64,000 bases of DNA from Dermanyssus gallinae (taxonomy: Eukaryota; Arthropoda; Arachnida; Mesostigmata; Dermanyssidae), in assembly GCA_003439945.1 (NCBI GenBank), contig QVRM01002377.1, forward strand, positions 310,001-374,000, written 5' to 3'. The notes beneath the pieces were generated by a model. The model did not search any database, was not told where the DNA came from, and was given only the letters and a program-made list of their open reading frames with translations. This document shows, piece after piece, positions 1 through 10,603 of the stretch (its first letter is position 1; every line of letters starts with the position of its first letter). The position numbers and the translations under genes were made by a program.

Positions 1-555
1 CGTGCCAGAAATGCCAGTATTAACAACAAATTCGGCCGAGCGCTCCGATCTAGCGGATTCCCCTGTATCTTAGAGCATCAGGTTCTCTCCGCCGACGATG
101 GCAAGCGCCCAGACGGGGTAACTCTTACACCCTTCAGCCGGGACTTGTCAGGGACGCCACAGTCACCGACTCATTGGCACCTTCTACGGTCGGTGGTGGG
201 GCGACCTCAGCAGGTTATGCTGGCAATCTAGCCGAAACAAGGAAGCTCGCAAAATACGCGTCACCCCACACGAGTTCCCATCGCTAGGGTTCGAAACCTT
301 AGGCGGCCCAGGCAACGTCACTCGCAAACTCTTCCACAGTATCGGTGAGCAGCTGAACCTCGCAACCGGAGATAAGAGTTCTGCATCTTATACGAGGCAG
401 GGCCTCGATCTTGACGTCTAACGCGGGAATGCGGCGTCTGTCCGGGGCACGCTGTTGAAGTGGTTATAGCTCACTCTTTACGAGATGAAGTCATATTTGA
501 CGGGCACACGTTCCCAGGAGACAACTGTTGCTCTACTTCTATTCTTAATAAAAAT
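1..555 (+). mobile_element. RLE-type LINE, 3' end (copy A), degenerate
   Basis: C-terminal part of a non-LTR retrotransposon polyprotein carrying a restriction-like endonuclease. The translation from base 1 reads through LRSSGFPCILE and then KRPDGVTLTPF. This is the PD part of the PD-(D/E)xK nuclease; the following LV-DATVTDS part is present after a frameshift near base 140. The tail (AETRKLAKYAS, ETLGGPG, NAASVRGTLLKW) matches the copies at 23.97-26.68, 33.8-37.4 and 51.3-51.8 kb in order. The 3' UTR carries GGAGACAACTGTTG (517-530), shared with those copies, and an AATAAA-like AT-rich end. The 5' side lies outside the window. It is a pseudogene because of at least two frameshifts and an in-frame stop. 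Confidence 0.8.
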
Positions 556-2528
556 TAGAATATAAGTATGAGTATAACATGTAAAAACCTAGACTCAACA
601 TATTTACGACTATATTTAAGAACATTAACTTTTAGTCATTTGTCATAAAAGTTACACATTTTAAGTTATTGGATATGTCACAAATATCACAAGTATTGCG
701 TAAGTGAAACTGCGATTTTTAATAAAATAATATTGGAGCGCTCCTCCGCGGGCCAGCTTCCCAGTGAGGCCACACATGGGCAGCGGGCGGTGATATCCGT
801 ATACATTGTCACTGGCTAGTAAAAGCCAGACTTTGCGGAGATAGTGTGACGGGAGCCGTGCACCGCAAAGCGAGTTACAACATAGCGGTTGGGCGGTCTA
901 ACCTTCCACAGAACGCTTACGAAGGCTCCTGCGTTAATGAATTCAGCGTCATTGCTGAATAAATGGGTGTTAAAGAGGAGGTGTACGAGGCAATCGCGCG
1001 CAGAGCGGTGTAGGTTTAGAACCTGTTTCAGAGAAGCGTAGTTGTGACGCTTGATTGGTGAAAGCAGTTTGGCACATAGATGACTAAATCGTGCGTATAC
1101 GGCAGCACCTTTGCTAGACCTTTGAGCCCATGGAATAGTTTAGGAAGGTCCTTTAGAGGGATGGCAAGTAGAAGCGGGCTTAGATTATCCTATTGCACGA
1201 TGCCCGTTGTTCGCAGGATTAAAGGCAGGTTTTGAGCACTCCTGCAAACCCGTACTGTTCCTCGCACTCTTGCTCTCTTGAGCTCAATCTGTTGGTCATC
1301 AGAGAGGAGAGCAACACCTATATTCGCAATACTTTGTCATGCCGTAAGTTGCCTTTGCCTTTGGCAATAACCGGGAGGATTGCGACTCTTCATTGTGTCG
1401 GACGGGATCTGGCACGGATACAGTAGTTGGATAATTTAATGTTGTAGATTTTAATACAAGCTTAACGTAAGTGTCGTAAGTGTAGACGAGCGCGCCTAGT
1501 ACATACCGGTGAGACGGTTCACTAAGTGGGCAGCGCTGATCCAAACTGCAAGCTACCCCCATAGTCAGCGTCCCGTATTTCTGTCTCGAATTTCGCCACA
1601 GGTTGTTTTGCCATCGGCTTTGGTTGAGATTAACCATATTTGTAGGGTGGATGGTAAAACGGTCAAATGTATGAGAGTTATGTCATCGTTTTGACAGCCG
1701 CCGGACAAGGGACTGGAAGAAGCAGAGAAGGATGAGGTCTCTATACAAGTCAACGTAGACATCGTTTGTAAAGAAGAGGCTGCGGATAAATGAAGTCGGC
1801 AGATAAAGGTAAGACCGCATAGCAACGGAAAGACGAGAAAGTTGCCACGATATAGGTGAGGAATGAAAGAGAAGAAAAATCAGACTAGTACAGTGCTGCT
1901 TCAAGGCGCCCTAATGGATGTCAACTACAATGAACCGCTAAAACAGCTTGGTATAGTGTCGAGACCGCAGCGAACAGGGCGACAATTTAGCACTAAAAAC
2001 CTGCACGCATCTATCAAGGAAAGGATTATTATTATGGAAAAGATCAATAAAATTATTTTCAGCTGTACCTTCGAGGATGACTTGTCTGCGCTTGTGAAGA
2101 GCTACTGGCCACTCGCACGAAGCTGCACAACTCCAGTATGGTTAGAGAGAGTCAGATGCGGCTACTCGTAGTTTGCAAGGACTCGAAGATTGATGCTGTA
2201 ACGTGGCATTACACGGGTTGATGCACTTTGGGGACTTCAAGTCCGAGACAGCACAGGAGGTCGGCGATATCGTGAAGATCTATGGTTTCCGTACAAGTTC
2301 ATCTAAAGAGACATAATAAAGTCCTAAACCTGCGCTCTTTATCTTGTAAAGAATACCGTTAATGCATGTTTGAGAAACTTGATTAAAAGGAAAAGAAAAT
2401 AAGTATATCTACTAGCGGTGAAAGTACATATGTGGCGGCCTGCCATGGATTTGTCATGAGATGTTTTACCTAATGCACCTTATAGTTCCGATTTTATCCG
2501 TTTAGATTTGTTTCTGTTGCATTTACTT
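556..2528. other. Unassigned stretch, no recognised gene
   Basis: About 2 kb of mixed composition following the LINE 3' end. The short open frames here (for example 1299-1637 minus and 1863-2171 plus) have no motif I recognise and no coding periodicity that I can judge by eye. No tRNA, TIR or retroelement domain was found. Confidence 0.5.
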
Positions 2529-2575
2529 TATAATTATCGTAGAAGAGGACATTTCCTCCTCTAAGATAATTATAA
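2529..2575. repeat. Small imperfect inverted repeat (hairpin)
   Basis: The sequence TTATAATTATC...AGAGGA, a five-base centre, then the complement TCCTCT...GATAATTATAA forms a stem of about 20 bp with one or two bulges. It is isolated, with no transposon end attached. Confidence 0.6.
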
Positions 2576-2935
2576 GCCAATATGTTGCCAACGGAACCGT
2601 TGAATGAAGACGGTCGAAAATGCGCGTATTCACTGACGCTGATTTATATTTATTATAATTAACGATACGAATGAGAGCAATACGGCAGCGCCGTATCACT
2701 GCCACGCTTACGCCGCTGTCGCTGCCACGCCGCCGGGCTGAGGGAAACTTCAATATATTTTAAAAGTTAAAAGGTTAAAAAGTACCGTGGTCATTATTTG
2801 CATCTAGAACTAGAAATGTTGGAAGGATATAATTTGGTCATTACAAAAACATTGGACGAAGCTTATAGAAGTAAGTGAGCCTCACGGGGATGTGCGTGGA
2901 AGTTAAAGCAATAAAATGCTATGCACATATTTATA

Positions 2936-4461
2936 TGAGGGATGTTCAAATGAAAACGCAGGAAACGATAATTTGGGTATATTAAAAGTATTTATTCAAA
3001 GGCAATTCCCAGAACCAAAGCACAACTAGCCCATAAGGTCAACTTCCTTGCCTAAGTTGATGACCTCGTCCTTACCATGCAGGTTTGATTTGCCTGCATT
3101 GGGCCTTGAAGGTCGGAGCTCTCAGGGCGGTAGCAGAGTACAGGACGCTTAGCGCAGCGGCGAGTCTCGTTATAACGGGAACTATCCCATGGAATCTGAA
3201 GGCAGCCGAGCGCCGCCGCTTATTGGGGTAACCTCGACCCCAAAAAAAGGTCAAGGAACGTGAACGCATAATCGAACATCTCTGGCAGGAGGATTGGAAC
3301 AGTTTACAACAGGGTGCTTCAGACGCCAGTCTCCTCACCGTAATCCCAAACATCAGAAGCTGACTCAATCGACCGGGAGCAGAACTTAAATTCTACACTA
3401 GCCAGATCCTCACAGGTCACGGGAACTTCCAGTCCAACCTGTTTAAGGTCGGGAAGGCCTCTAGCCCTACATGCGTCTACTATCGATATAGTCCATAGGC
3501 GATGGACTCGATGGTACCCTGGAAAACGTCGTGCTGAGGTATCCAGCGCGCACACCTAGTGGAGCTCTTAAGGAACATGGTAGTTTTAACCTACGTAACA
3601 TCACCAAGAAATCTACTCTATACTACAGGGGAAGATAAGGGTTAATCTTTTACTTCGTTCGCGCCGCTCTCCCGGGCTCTTGGTTTTCGGGGAAGGCGCC
3701 AGGAGCTGTGGATTTACTCCCCCTGACCTTTTGATGGTATGCGCAAGAAGTTCCCAGTCAGACCGGGGAACGGGAACATGACCAGCTTTTAGTGGGTTGG
3801 AGCTCCACACTGCAGGCCCGCACTTGCAGGAAGGTTCCCTATTCCTAGAATGCTTGTGGCTGTAACTAGAGCCAGTCCCCCGCTGTGTCCTTCAGTTTGT
3901 CTCAGGCCAAACTAATGGAAGTCGCAGGGCGACATGTTTGAACTATAGGGCGGATGTTCAAGCTGCTCCTACTTGAACTTTACCCCGGTTATCCCGGCCG
4001 GCACACTTGATGTTACCCTGGAAGCGTTTGGGCGCGCGTTATTGTGGAGCAGAATACACCTTTCGTGAGCAACCAAGGCAGTTTGCTCTTGATGAAGTTG
4101 CGTAGACCACGGAGTGTCTCACAGTAGACGTCATTGCTAATGGTTTCTCCACGCTCAAGGAATCCAATGAGTCCTGGACCTTGGATGTCAGGAAAAACGG
4201 TGAGCATCATCTTTACATGCTCCGACACCGCTTTACCGGTACGAGCTTTAAATTTATTTGAGAGAGGTTATGACGCATGGTCAACCTATCGTGCACAATT
4301 GCTTACACTGTTTCAACACGTTGTGATACCCCAGCCACTTCTCACCAAGACAATTAATTCACGTCCCTAGATGTTTCACCACGTTATCTTAAAGCGACAT
4401 ACTCACATTTCAACCAGTTTGATTGTTAAAACGTTCCGTAGCTTTTTATTTGAGCACCCCT
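2936..4461 (-). mobile_element. mariner-like element M1 with terminal inverted repeats
   Basis: The left end GAGGGATGTTCAAATGAAAACG (after TA at 2934-2935) and the reverse complement of the right end, AGGGGTGCTCAAATAAAAAGC (before TA at 4462-4463), form imperfect terminal inverted repeats of about 30 bp with TA on both sides. That is the standard mariner/Tc1 signature. Transposase remnants lie inside on the minus strand. The element is about 1.5 kb, longer than a normal mariner. The stretch of roughly 3,060-3,860 does not look like transposase and may be a later insertion. The (TA)n tract and the palindromic element P1 follow immediately on the right. Confidence 0.7.
3870..4235 (-). pseudogene. 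mariner transposase fragment (M1)
   Basis: The minus-strand frame starting at 4228 reads SEHVKMMLTVFPDIQGPG...FLERGETISNDVYCETLRGLR, the conserved central region of mariner transposases. A frameshift leads into ILLHNNARPN and later HPPYSSNMSPCDFH. These correspond to the second catalytic motif HDN and the final PYSPDLxPSD motif. The HDN aspartate appears as Asn, so the copy is catalytically dead even apart from the frameshifts. The N-terminal helix-turn-helix region is not recognisable. Confidence 0.75.

Positions 4462-4471
<10 letters not shown>

Positions 4472-4506
<35 letters not shown>
4472..4506. repeat. (TA)n microsatellite
   Basis: Uninterrupted TA dinucleotides between mariner M1 and palindromic element P1. 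The tract touches the ends of both elements, which target TA. Confidence 0.95.
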
Positions 4507-4509
<3 letters not shown>

Positions 4510-5512
4510 GCTACAAGACTCCTTTAAGATTGATAATAAGAATTGTAGAGCTCGTTGTAGCATTCATTTTTTCAATGAAATATGTTCTCTGAGAAGACTT
4601 GTTTCGGAGTGAGAAATTACTACAATTTGTGACACTGGTGTTGTTGCCCGACATAAAAGCATAAAATGTGCCATTACGAGACAATCGGTGCTCCCATAAA
4701 TAAACTAAGCACACGTCGTGTTCGTGAAAAGTCTGCTTTCTCCAAAGAACATATAACGCCGGCCAGCAAATGTGACATGGTCGTTTAGAAGAGATTTTGC
4801 AAGAAAGAAGTTATTGTATTAGCGTTCACATCAAACACCTCAAAATCATAACCCTTCGACCATTCACAGCGCTCAAAACTAACTCATTTAGTCAAATGCG
4901 TATTTCATTGCGAAGTAAATAAGATATTCTGGAGGGCATGTCGTGATGGAGTGCATGCATACATGACTGTGTGGCGACATTGACTACCCCTGACTACTGT
5001 CGCACCACAGCCACAGTGGCGCCACACAGTCATTTATGCATGCACTCAATCTCGGCATGCCTGCCGAAAAATCTTAATTACCCCGCAACCACGACTCGCG
5101 TTACCATAGATTTAGTGCCAAATTGATTCAAATTCAAATTAGGTAGGGTTATAATTTTGAGGTATTTGGCGTGAAAGCTAATAAACAACTATGTTTTGCG
5201 AATTCTCTTCTAAATTTCCATTTCGCATCTTCTGGTCGGCGTTATATACTTTTCAGAAGAAGCAAATTTTTTTACAAACACGACGGTGTGCTTAGTTGAT
5301 GTAGTATCTCTGTATGAAAAGACAGGCTGTCTCGCAATGGCAAATATTATGCTCCTATGCTAAGCAACAACATCTGTGTCACAAATTGTAGTCATTTCAC
5401 TCTTACTTCGAAACAGGACTTCTCAGAGATCATGTTCCATTAAAAAAATATTTGCGTTAACGAACTCTACAAATCTTATTATCGACCTTCAAACTACACT
5501 CTGGACCCCCTG
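4507..5512. mobile_element. Palindromic (foldback-like) TA-flanked element P1
   Basis: The two halves are inverted copies of each other. The left arm (about 4507-4960) has GATAATAAGAATTGTAGAGCTCGTT near its outer end. The right arm (about 5040-5512) ends with the inverse, AACGAACTCTACAAATC followed by TTATTATCGACC. Shared internal blocks include TGTCTCG-AATGGCA, TGTCACAAATTGTAGT and CTCAAAATCATAACCCT and their complements, at roughly 80-85 percent identity by eye. The centre (4960-5040) is itself inverted around TGCATGCAT..ATGACTGTGTGGCG. The right end CCCCCTG is followed by TA, and the left end abuts (TA)n. No transposase is encoded. It is related to P2 and P3. Confidence 0.75.
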
Positions 5513-5520
5513 TATATAAG

Positions 5521-5735
5521 TAGCGGCGTGGTCTGGGAGGCTGTTTGGTGTGCTAATTACGGTTGTCACCTACCCGAGTAGCGCCGGTGTGATCCCTGAT
5601 ATTGATCGAATTTTCCTTGAGCGATGCTCATTGAAAATAATTGGAGAAACACCGCTGGCGGAAAGCGACTATGGCGCACAAAGACTGTTGGGAAAACCAT
5701 AAGTGTCTCAACAGTTTTTTTTACGGTGCCACTAA
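5521..5735 (+). mobile_element. SINE-B copy 1 (tRNA-derived)
   Basis: Begins TAGCGGCGTGGTCTGG, with a diverged tRNA-like A-box region, and has a B-box-like GGTGTGATCCC. It then has the family-specific body TGTTGATCGAATTTTC-type sequence (here ATATTGATCGAATTTTCC), AAGCGATGCTCATT (here GAGCGATGCTCATT) and GACTGTTGGGAAAACCATAAG. The same order of blocks occurs at 62,352-62,600 and in shorter form at 28,905-29,035. It is not a functional tRNA gene. It lies directly right of P1. Confidence 0.65.
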
Positions 5736-5914
5736 AAGCACCCTTGATACACAAACGTGTTATTTGTATTTAGGTGAACATGCCAAATGAATGAAAACCA
5801 TTCATATATAGATAGGAAATATTGTAATGATTTATTAATCATTAACAATACGTTTGCACACTTGGCAGTGCTCGCCTTAATAAAAATTGTGTTAAAAAGG
5901 TGTCACGTGAGGTT

Positions 5915-6740
5915 AAGAATCAGCTGTCCGTGTCCTTGCTTGATGGTAGCCCCCGCTCGTATGGACACGGTGCGAGCGGTATATCCTCAAGGTTCTTTGC
6001 AACGTTAAGACGGTAAGATCCATAAGATTCCTCTTCGTGACGCCGAGCCCCAAGAGCGTACTCGTAGATTCGGAGTCCCATACACCACCCATGGAGATAG
6101 TGATGGTTCTGAATCTGCGAGTTTTTTGCGGGTCGGGGAGCGCCGCTCTTAGGAACTCAACGTCATATTTGGTGATCTTGTCCTGCCGTGCTTTTGCCAT
6201 GTTCGGGCCGCAAGCCTCGGCATCTAAAACCCAGACCTCGGTAGGTCTTGGTATTACGAGGTTGGGCTTTAGACCTGGTGCGCCCGGTCGACGGAATACT
6301 CGCTCACGAACCCTCCATGACCCCTCTCGCGGAGAAGACGCGCCACGCGATCGCAGACGTCGTCATGTCTCTTTATAGTTTGTTTGTGTGTTGTATCGCA
6401 CATCTGAGCGACATGAGCCAACGTCTCAGACGCATGACATACGTGCCTACAACGTGTGTTGTAGCCCGGGCGTCCCCTGGCTAATCTGGCACGCGTTGGC
6501 AGTGCGCTGATCCTGAGCTTTAGTAGATTTAAATACTCCTTACCAGATAGGTAAGACATACCCTTAATCTAGTAATGTACAAAGGGCGTTGCGTGTGTTT
6601 TTAATGTGTCCCATCGAACGTGTTGTGTAGTTGTTGAGACCAGTAATCGGTCTCTTGTGTAGCTGTCTTAATGGAGGTTCCTAAGCGCTCGCAAAGAAGT
6701 CTTGTTTTCGCAAGGTCTTTTTTGAAGTGCTCGGTGGTTA
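5915..6740 (-). pseudogene. R2-like LINE, C-terminal CCHC and endonuclease region
   Basis: The minus frame from 6559 reads MSYLSGKEYLNLLKLRISALPTRARLARGRPG, then CRHVCHASETLAHVAQMC. This is the C-x3-C-x7-H-x4-C motif characteristic of R2-clade reverse transcriptases. KRHDDVCDRVARLLRERG follows. After a frameshift, a second frame (from 6200) gives AKARQDKITKYD with downstream RFRTITISMGGVWD and STSTLLGLGV. These correspond to the K..KY and following segments of the R2 restriction-like endonuclease. Upstream, to about 6740, the frame reads WSQQLHNTFDG. The RT domain and true ends are missing. R2 normally sits in 28S rDNA, and no rDNA is present here. Confidence 0.75.
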
Positions 6741-7454
6741 GCATTCATTGGATCCCAGGGTGCGTATATATATACATATATATAGGTGCATTGCTCTCCA
6801 GCGTGATACTCGACATCAGAGTATCAGAGTGTCAAAAACGATTGTCGACATTCGGACTGGATGTTGCAAATTCCAGTCGCAACCAATTCAGCTAAAAATT
6901 GTAGCAATATTGCCATACACCATCGATATGAGTGCCCAGATGCGCGTACGGGGGTTAAGTTCGTTACAACGGTAAAAAGCAACGACATAGAGAGAAAGTA
7001 AGTGAAAGGAAGAAACCAAAGCAGACACTTTCACGGCCATATCAGAATCAGTATGCTGCGAATAGATCGTATCGGTCGACAAACGCACTGCCCAGATGGA
7101 TATCTATCTGCCGACAGTGTGTATGTGGACCGACACCAGCATAGCCTTGACGGACGATAAGGGGCCGGGCGCCAGGGCAGGCTACAGAATCCTGACGCGG
7201 TTGTGCTGAGGGCGCCATTCCCGCGTTGGTCGGCTTTTTCTGGCAACTGTCTGTCGGAAGGGCGGAAGGACGTTGGAGAGGATTCCGTCCGTCTCCGCGT
7301 GCTTACTGCACGATCAAGAGGCGGCGTGTACGATGTCCTGTGTACCCTTTCTCCGCTGACCTCCTGTGCCTTCCGTATGCCTTTGCGTAGCTGCGGACAG
7401 CTGACGCCGCCGCTTCAGCAGAAGGCATCTATAAGAACGGCAAGCGACACAGAA

Positions 7455-7485
<31 letters not shown>

Positions 7486-7780
7486 TCGAGAAGGTCCAAG
7501 AGTCCAAATCGCAAAAGACGCTGAAAGACAGAACGAAGGAAAATCACAAACAGCAGCAGTGCCAGCTAAAAACAGGCTGACACCGTCGAAACGAGTAGAG
7601 ACTATGGAGGATTGAATACGGCGGTGACGACACGGCAAACCGAGCAAACAACTCATAAGGGAAGTACGTAAACGCAGGGGAGAAACGCGTTACTTCTTGC
7701 ATCACATACGCGCTATATGATGTACTACTATATGTTGTAGTACAGGAGTAATAACAGTAGTATTAATAGTTGTTGTAATC
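6741..7780. other. Unassigned stretch with short microsatellites
   Basis: Contains (TA)n near 6767-6784 and a TA-then-GA tract around 7456-7485. The ORFs overlapping these tracts are made of repeat-encoded Tyr-Ile or Arg-Glu runs and are not credible genes. No transposon domain was recognised. Confidence 0.5.
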
Positions 7781-8970
7781 GCGTTGAGACGTCTTCGCCC
7801 ACCCGTCCGTCGGCCGACGACGACGACAAAAACACTATCGTCATGCAAAAAAAGGTTCGACTATAGTAAAACCGTTTTCTGTTTTGTGTGCGATTTAAGT
7901 ATGCATATATATATATATATATATATATGCGAGAGGAAGGCTTGCCCAACTTCAAGAGAGCAGCTTCTCGGGCAGCTCGTGAAGTCGGCGACGAATGACG
8001 CGGCGCTGACCGTCGCCGTTGCCGCCACGGCTGCTCTGTAGTGGGGGTTGCTCAGTCCGCAGCCCCGCTCGCCTGCTAGCCTGTCCGTCCGTAAGTCGGT
8101 CGGTGACATCGAGACGGGCTGACGCGCTTATGAAGCGAGAACTATGCTTTCGACAGCAAACGTCGAAACGGAAAGAAGGAGGAAGAGTAAGAGGCAAAAG
8201 AGAGGAGAACCAGAACGACCAGAGGCTAAAGGAGCAGCGAGAAGGAGCAGAAGCAAACAAGAAAGACCTAAATGGAAATGAATACTTCGTAATGAAATTC
8301 TCGAAGAGACCGAACCGGCGACGGTCAGACGGTGACGTCGGCGGGCCCGGGTCGCCAACACAGCAGTGCGCCCGTCGCAGTGGGCTCGTTCCTTGGCTGG
8401 TGGACTTTTGCGTCGCCTCGTCGTCGTCGTCGCTGCAGTAGCAGCAGCAACAGCAGCAGCAGTGGCGAGACTGCCGCCAGTGGTGGAGAAACGACCGGGG
8501 AGCGTAGGGAAGCCTGCGTAGGCAAGCATCTCTCTTTTCCCTGCTATCCACTTTGTATTCGCTCGTTCCCGCCCTCGCTGTCTTTCTGCACTCATTCCCT
8601 ATGTCTCTCTCTCTCTCTCTCTATGTCTGTGTGTGTGACGTGTAGCCGCGTTCGGCTCCTCCGCTTGCCGAAGCCCTCTCCGGATGGCGCTCCGATGAAC
8701 CGGAGCGCGCAGCGACCGACTACCAAGGTCGTTGTGCCCCTATGATCCCTGGGGGTGGGTCGCTAGCTCACTGTGCGCGACCATCTGTGCTAACGCTTGG
8801 AATATGGTTGTCCTTGAACGTTATACGGGGTGCTCTTGTTGTTGTTGTTGTTGTTGTTGTTGCGGGCCGGCGTTCGAGGCGTTGTCATCATCGCCATCGT
8901 CATCATTGCTGTTGTTGTTGTTATTGTCGCGTTCCTCGCTGCTGGAACCGTTCGCTGTTCAGCCGCCGAT
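7781..8970. other. GC-rich region with CAG/CTG, GTT and TA repeats
   Basis: Locally GC- and CpG-rich DNA with (TA)n at 7905-7928, CAG/CTG runs near 8432-8465, (CT)n at 8607-8622 and (GTT)n at about 8836-8862. Long open frames exist on both strands (8019-8441 plus, 7952-8551 minus). They are low-complexity and mutually overlapping, so I do not call them as genes. Composition of this kind would fit a promoter or 5' UTR of a nearby host gene, but no start codon context or splice pattern singles one out. Confidence 0.4.
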
Positions 8971-10354
8971 CAAGCTGAAACGTACCGAACCACCACCACC
9001 ATCTTGCTCCTTCGTAAAATGAAGTGGACCTAAATGAAGTCGAAGGCGTCTGCAGATGTTCAAGGTCGATGCTGTCCGTCTTCGGACATTATAAGCGCAC
9101 TCATCTGCAGCGTCTGCTAGAACTTGTTAGCTACTCCATCTGTATTTAGTGTCATCAGTAGAATGCTCTGTGGCCAATGGTTGCTGTTCCAAGATACGGA
9201 TTTAGAGGTAGTTGGCGTGACGGCTTTCGTGAAGCGCGCAGCTTGGCATGAACTTTCTCGGCACTTAGCCGTTTCTTCTTTAATAATGGCGGAATTGCTT
9301 AGTTGCGCTAAAATGTTTAATCAATGTTTGCTTTGCGTACCTAAAACATACCTCATTGCACAAATCCCTGTGCTCTTAGTCTGCGCAACAAGTGGCAATT
9401 TGACTGGGATAGAGACTTATAACTATTCAAAAAGGACAAGTCAAGACAAATTATCCGATCGCTGAATTTATAAATTACGCTTTACAGGTTGATAGTGTCG
9501 CGTGTATTGGATGAGCAATATGGCGGTACTTACGCTTGTTGATTATATACAATAATATACATTTATACAAGCTTGCGCAAAACCTGTAAATCTCATGAAA
9601 CATATACAGGCATTGTCCATAGTACTGTAGTAGTAAGTGGACCGTATGCGAACTAAGTCGAGGAGCCGATTTATTTTTTATTCTGCATGTTGTAACCTAC
9701 ATTCTTCTTTTTACGCCACGTAGTAAATGGTAACTGCAGAACTCGAAGACGAGTCTTTACCAAATACAATTTAGCTTCATTTGGAAAAGGAAGGCGACAG
9801 CCTCAAGCAAAGAATGAGACCAGAAGGAACGAGCTTTTCTCAACAACCCTCTAACGTGGGGTTTGTCCACTCGCGAATCATTATCGACTCGACGTTCAGT
9901 TGGCAAAATGGTGGCACTATCTATGCAAAACCTACTAACACCCCTCGTCTTCAGACAGATGGAGCAATAAATGGACTTGTGAATAAACAAAAAACTGAAA
10001 TGAAACATTGATGTAACATTCATACTCTGCAAAAAATCGAACTTGGCTTGAAGTCAACTAGTCCGAGTTTGACATCTAAGCGAGTTTATTACTCTGCCTG
10101 TTCGGGAGGGGAAACTCTGCGAGATTTCGTTTGTTGGGGGATTTAGAATAAACACTTTTGCCTCATCACACCATGCCGTTTAGCCGCATTTAAATGTATT
10201 TAGTTTAATGTTTCTATATAATTTCTATAGTGTTGTCGTTTAATGCTTCTGTGTATTTATCCTTCTCTAAAAAGTATGTCTATGACGTTTCCCTTACTCA
10301 GTCTCTCTTAATAATGTGAGAAAGAATATGTTTCAGATATAACTCCTGGAAAAG

Positions 10355-10358
<4 letters not shown>
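8971..10358. other. Unassigned AT-rich stretch
   Basis: No recognisable protein domain, TIR or tRNA-like sequence. The small ORFs (9124-9465 plus, 9757-10032 minus) show no familiar motif. Confidence 0.45.
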
Positions 10359-10410
<52 letters not shown>

Positions 10411-10603
10411 TTTAGTTGTTCCGTAAGGCTAATGCCCGTGTTCGGTGTTTCATGTCATAGCTGATTTCTAACCCACTCCGGCATTTACCTTGCCTAAATT
10501 GGGAACCATAAAAACCAATTTAAGAGTGGCCGGTCTGGGTCTCAAACCCAGGCCTCCTGAATGTAAGGTAAAGGCTTTTGCCACTAAGCCATCTTGCTCG
10601 GTC
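10359..10603 (-). mobile_element. SINE-A copy 1 (tRNA-derived) with (TA)n tail
   Basis: Read on the minus strand, it starts near 10603 with GAGCAAGATGGCTTAGTGG. This contains a perfect Pol III A box, TGGCTTAGTGG (10581-10591). About 40 bases later comes GGTTTGAGACC, a B box one base off consensus. The tRNA-like head is followed by a unique body (ACCGGCCACTCTTAAATT, AAGGTAAATGCCGGAGTGG, AGCCTTACGG) and a 3' simple repeat (TA)n at 10359-10406. A second copy lies at 31,662-31,957 in the same orientation. Confidence 0.8.

Noticed and set aside
1299..1637. A 112-codon minus frame
   Set aside because: No recognisable motif and overlapped by other frames. It is not supportable as a gene.
7952..8551. 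A 199-codon minus-strand frame
   Set aside because: Low-complexity Cys, Ser, Leu and Arg runs encoded by triplet repeats, overlapping an equally long plus frame. No domain.
10490..10603. A functional tRNA gene at the A/B-box sequence
   Set aside because: The acceptor and anticodon stems do not pair well, and the same unit recurs with a SINE body and (TA)n tail.
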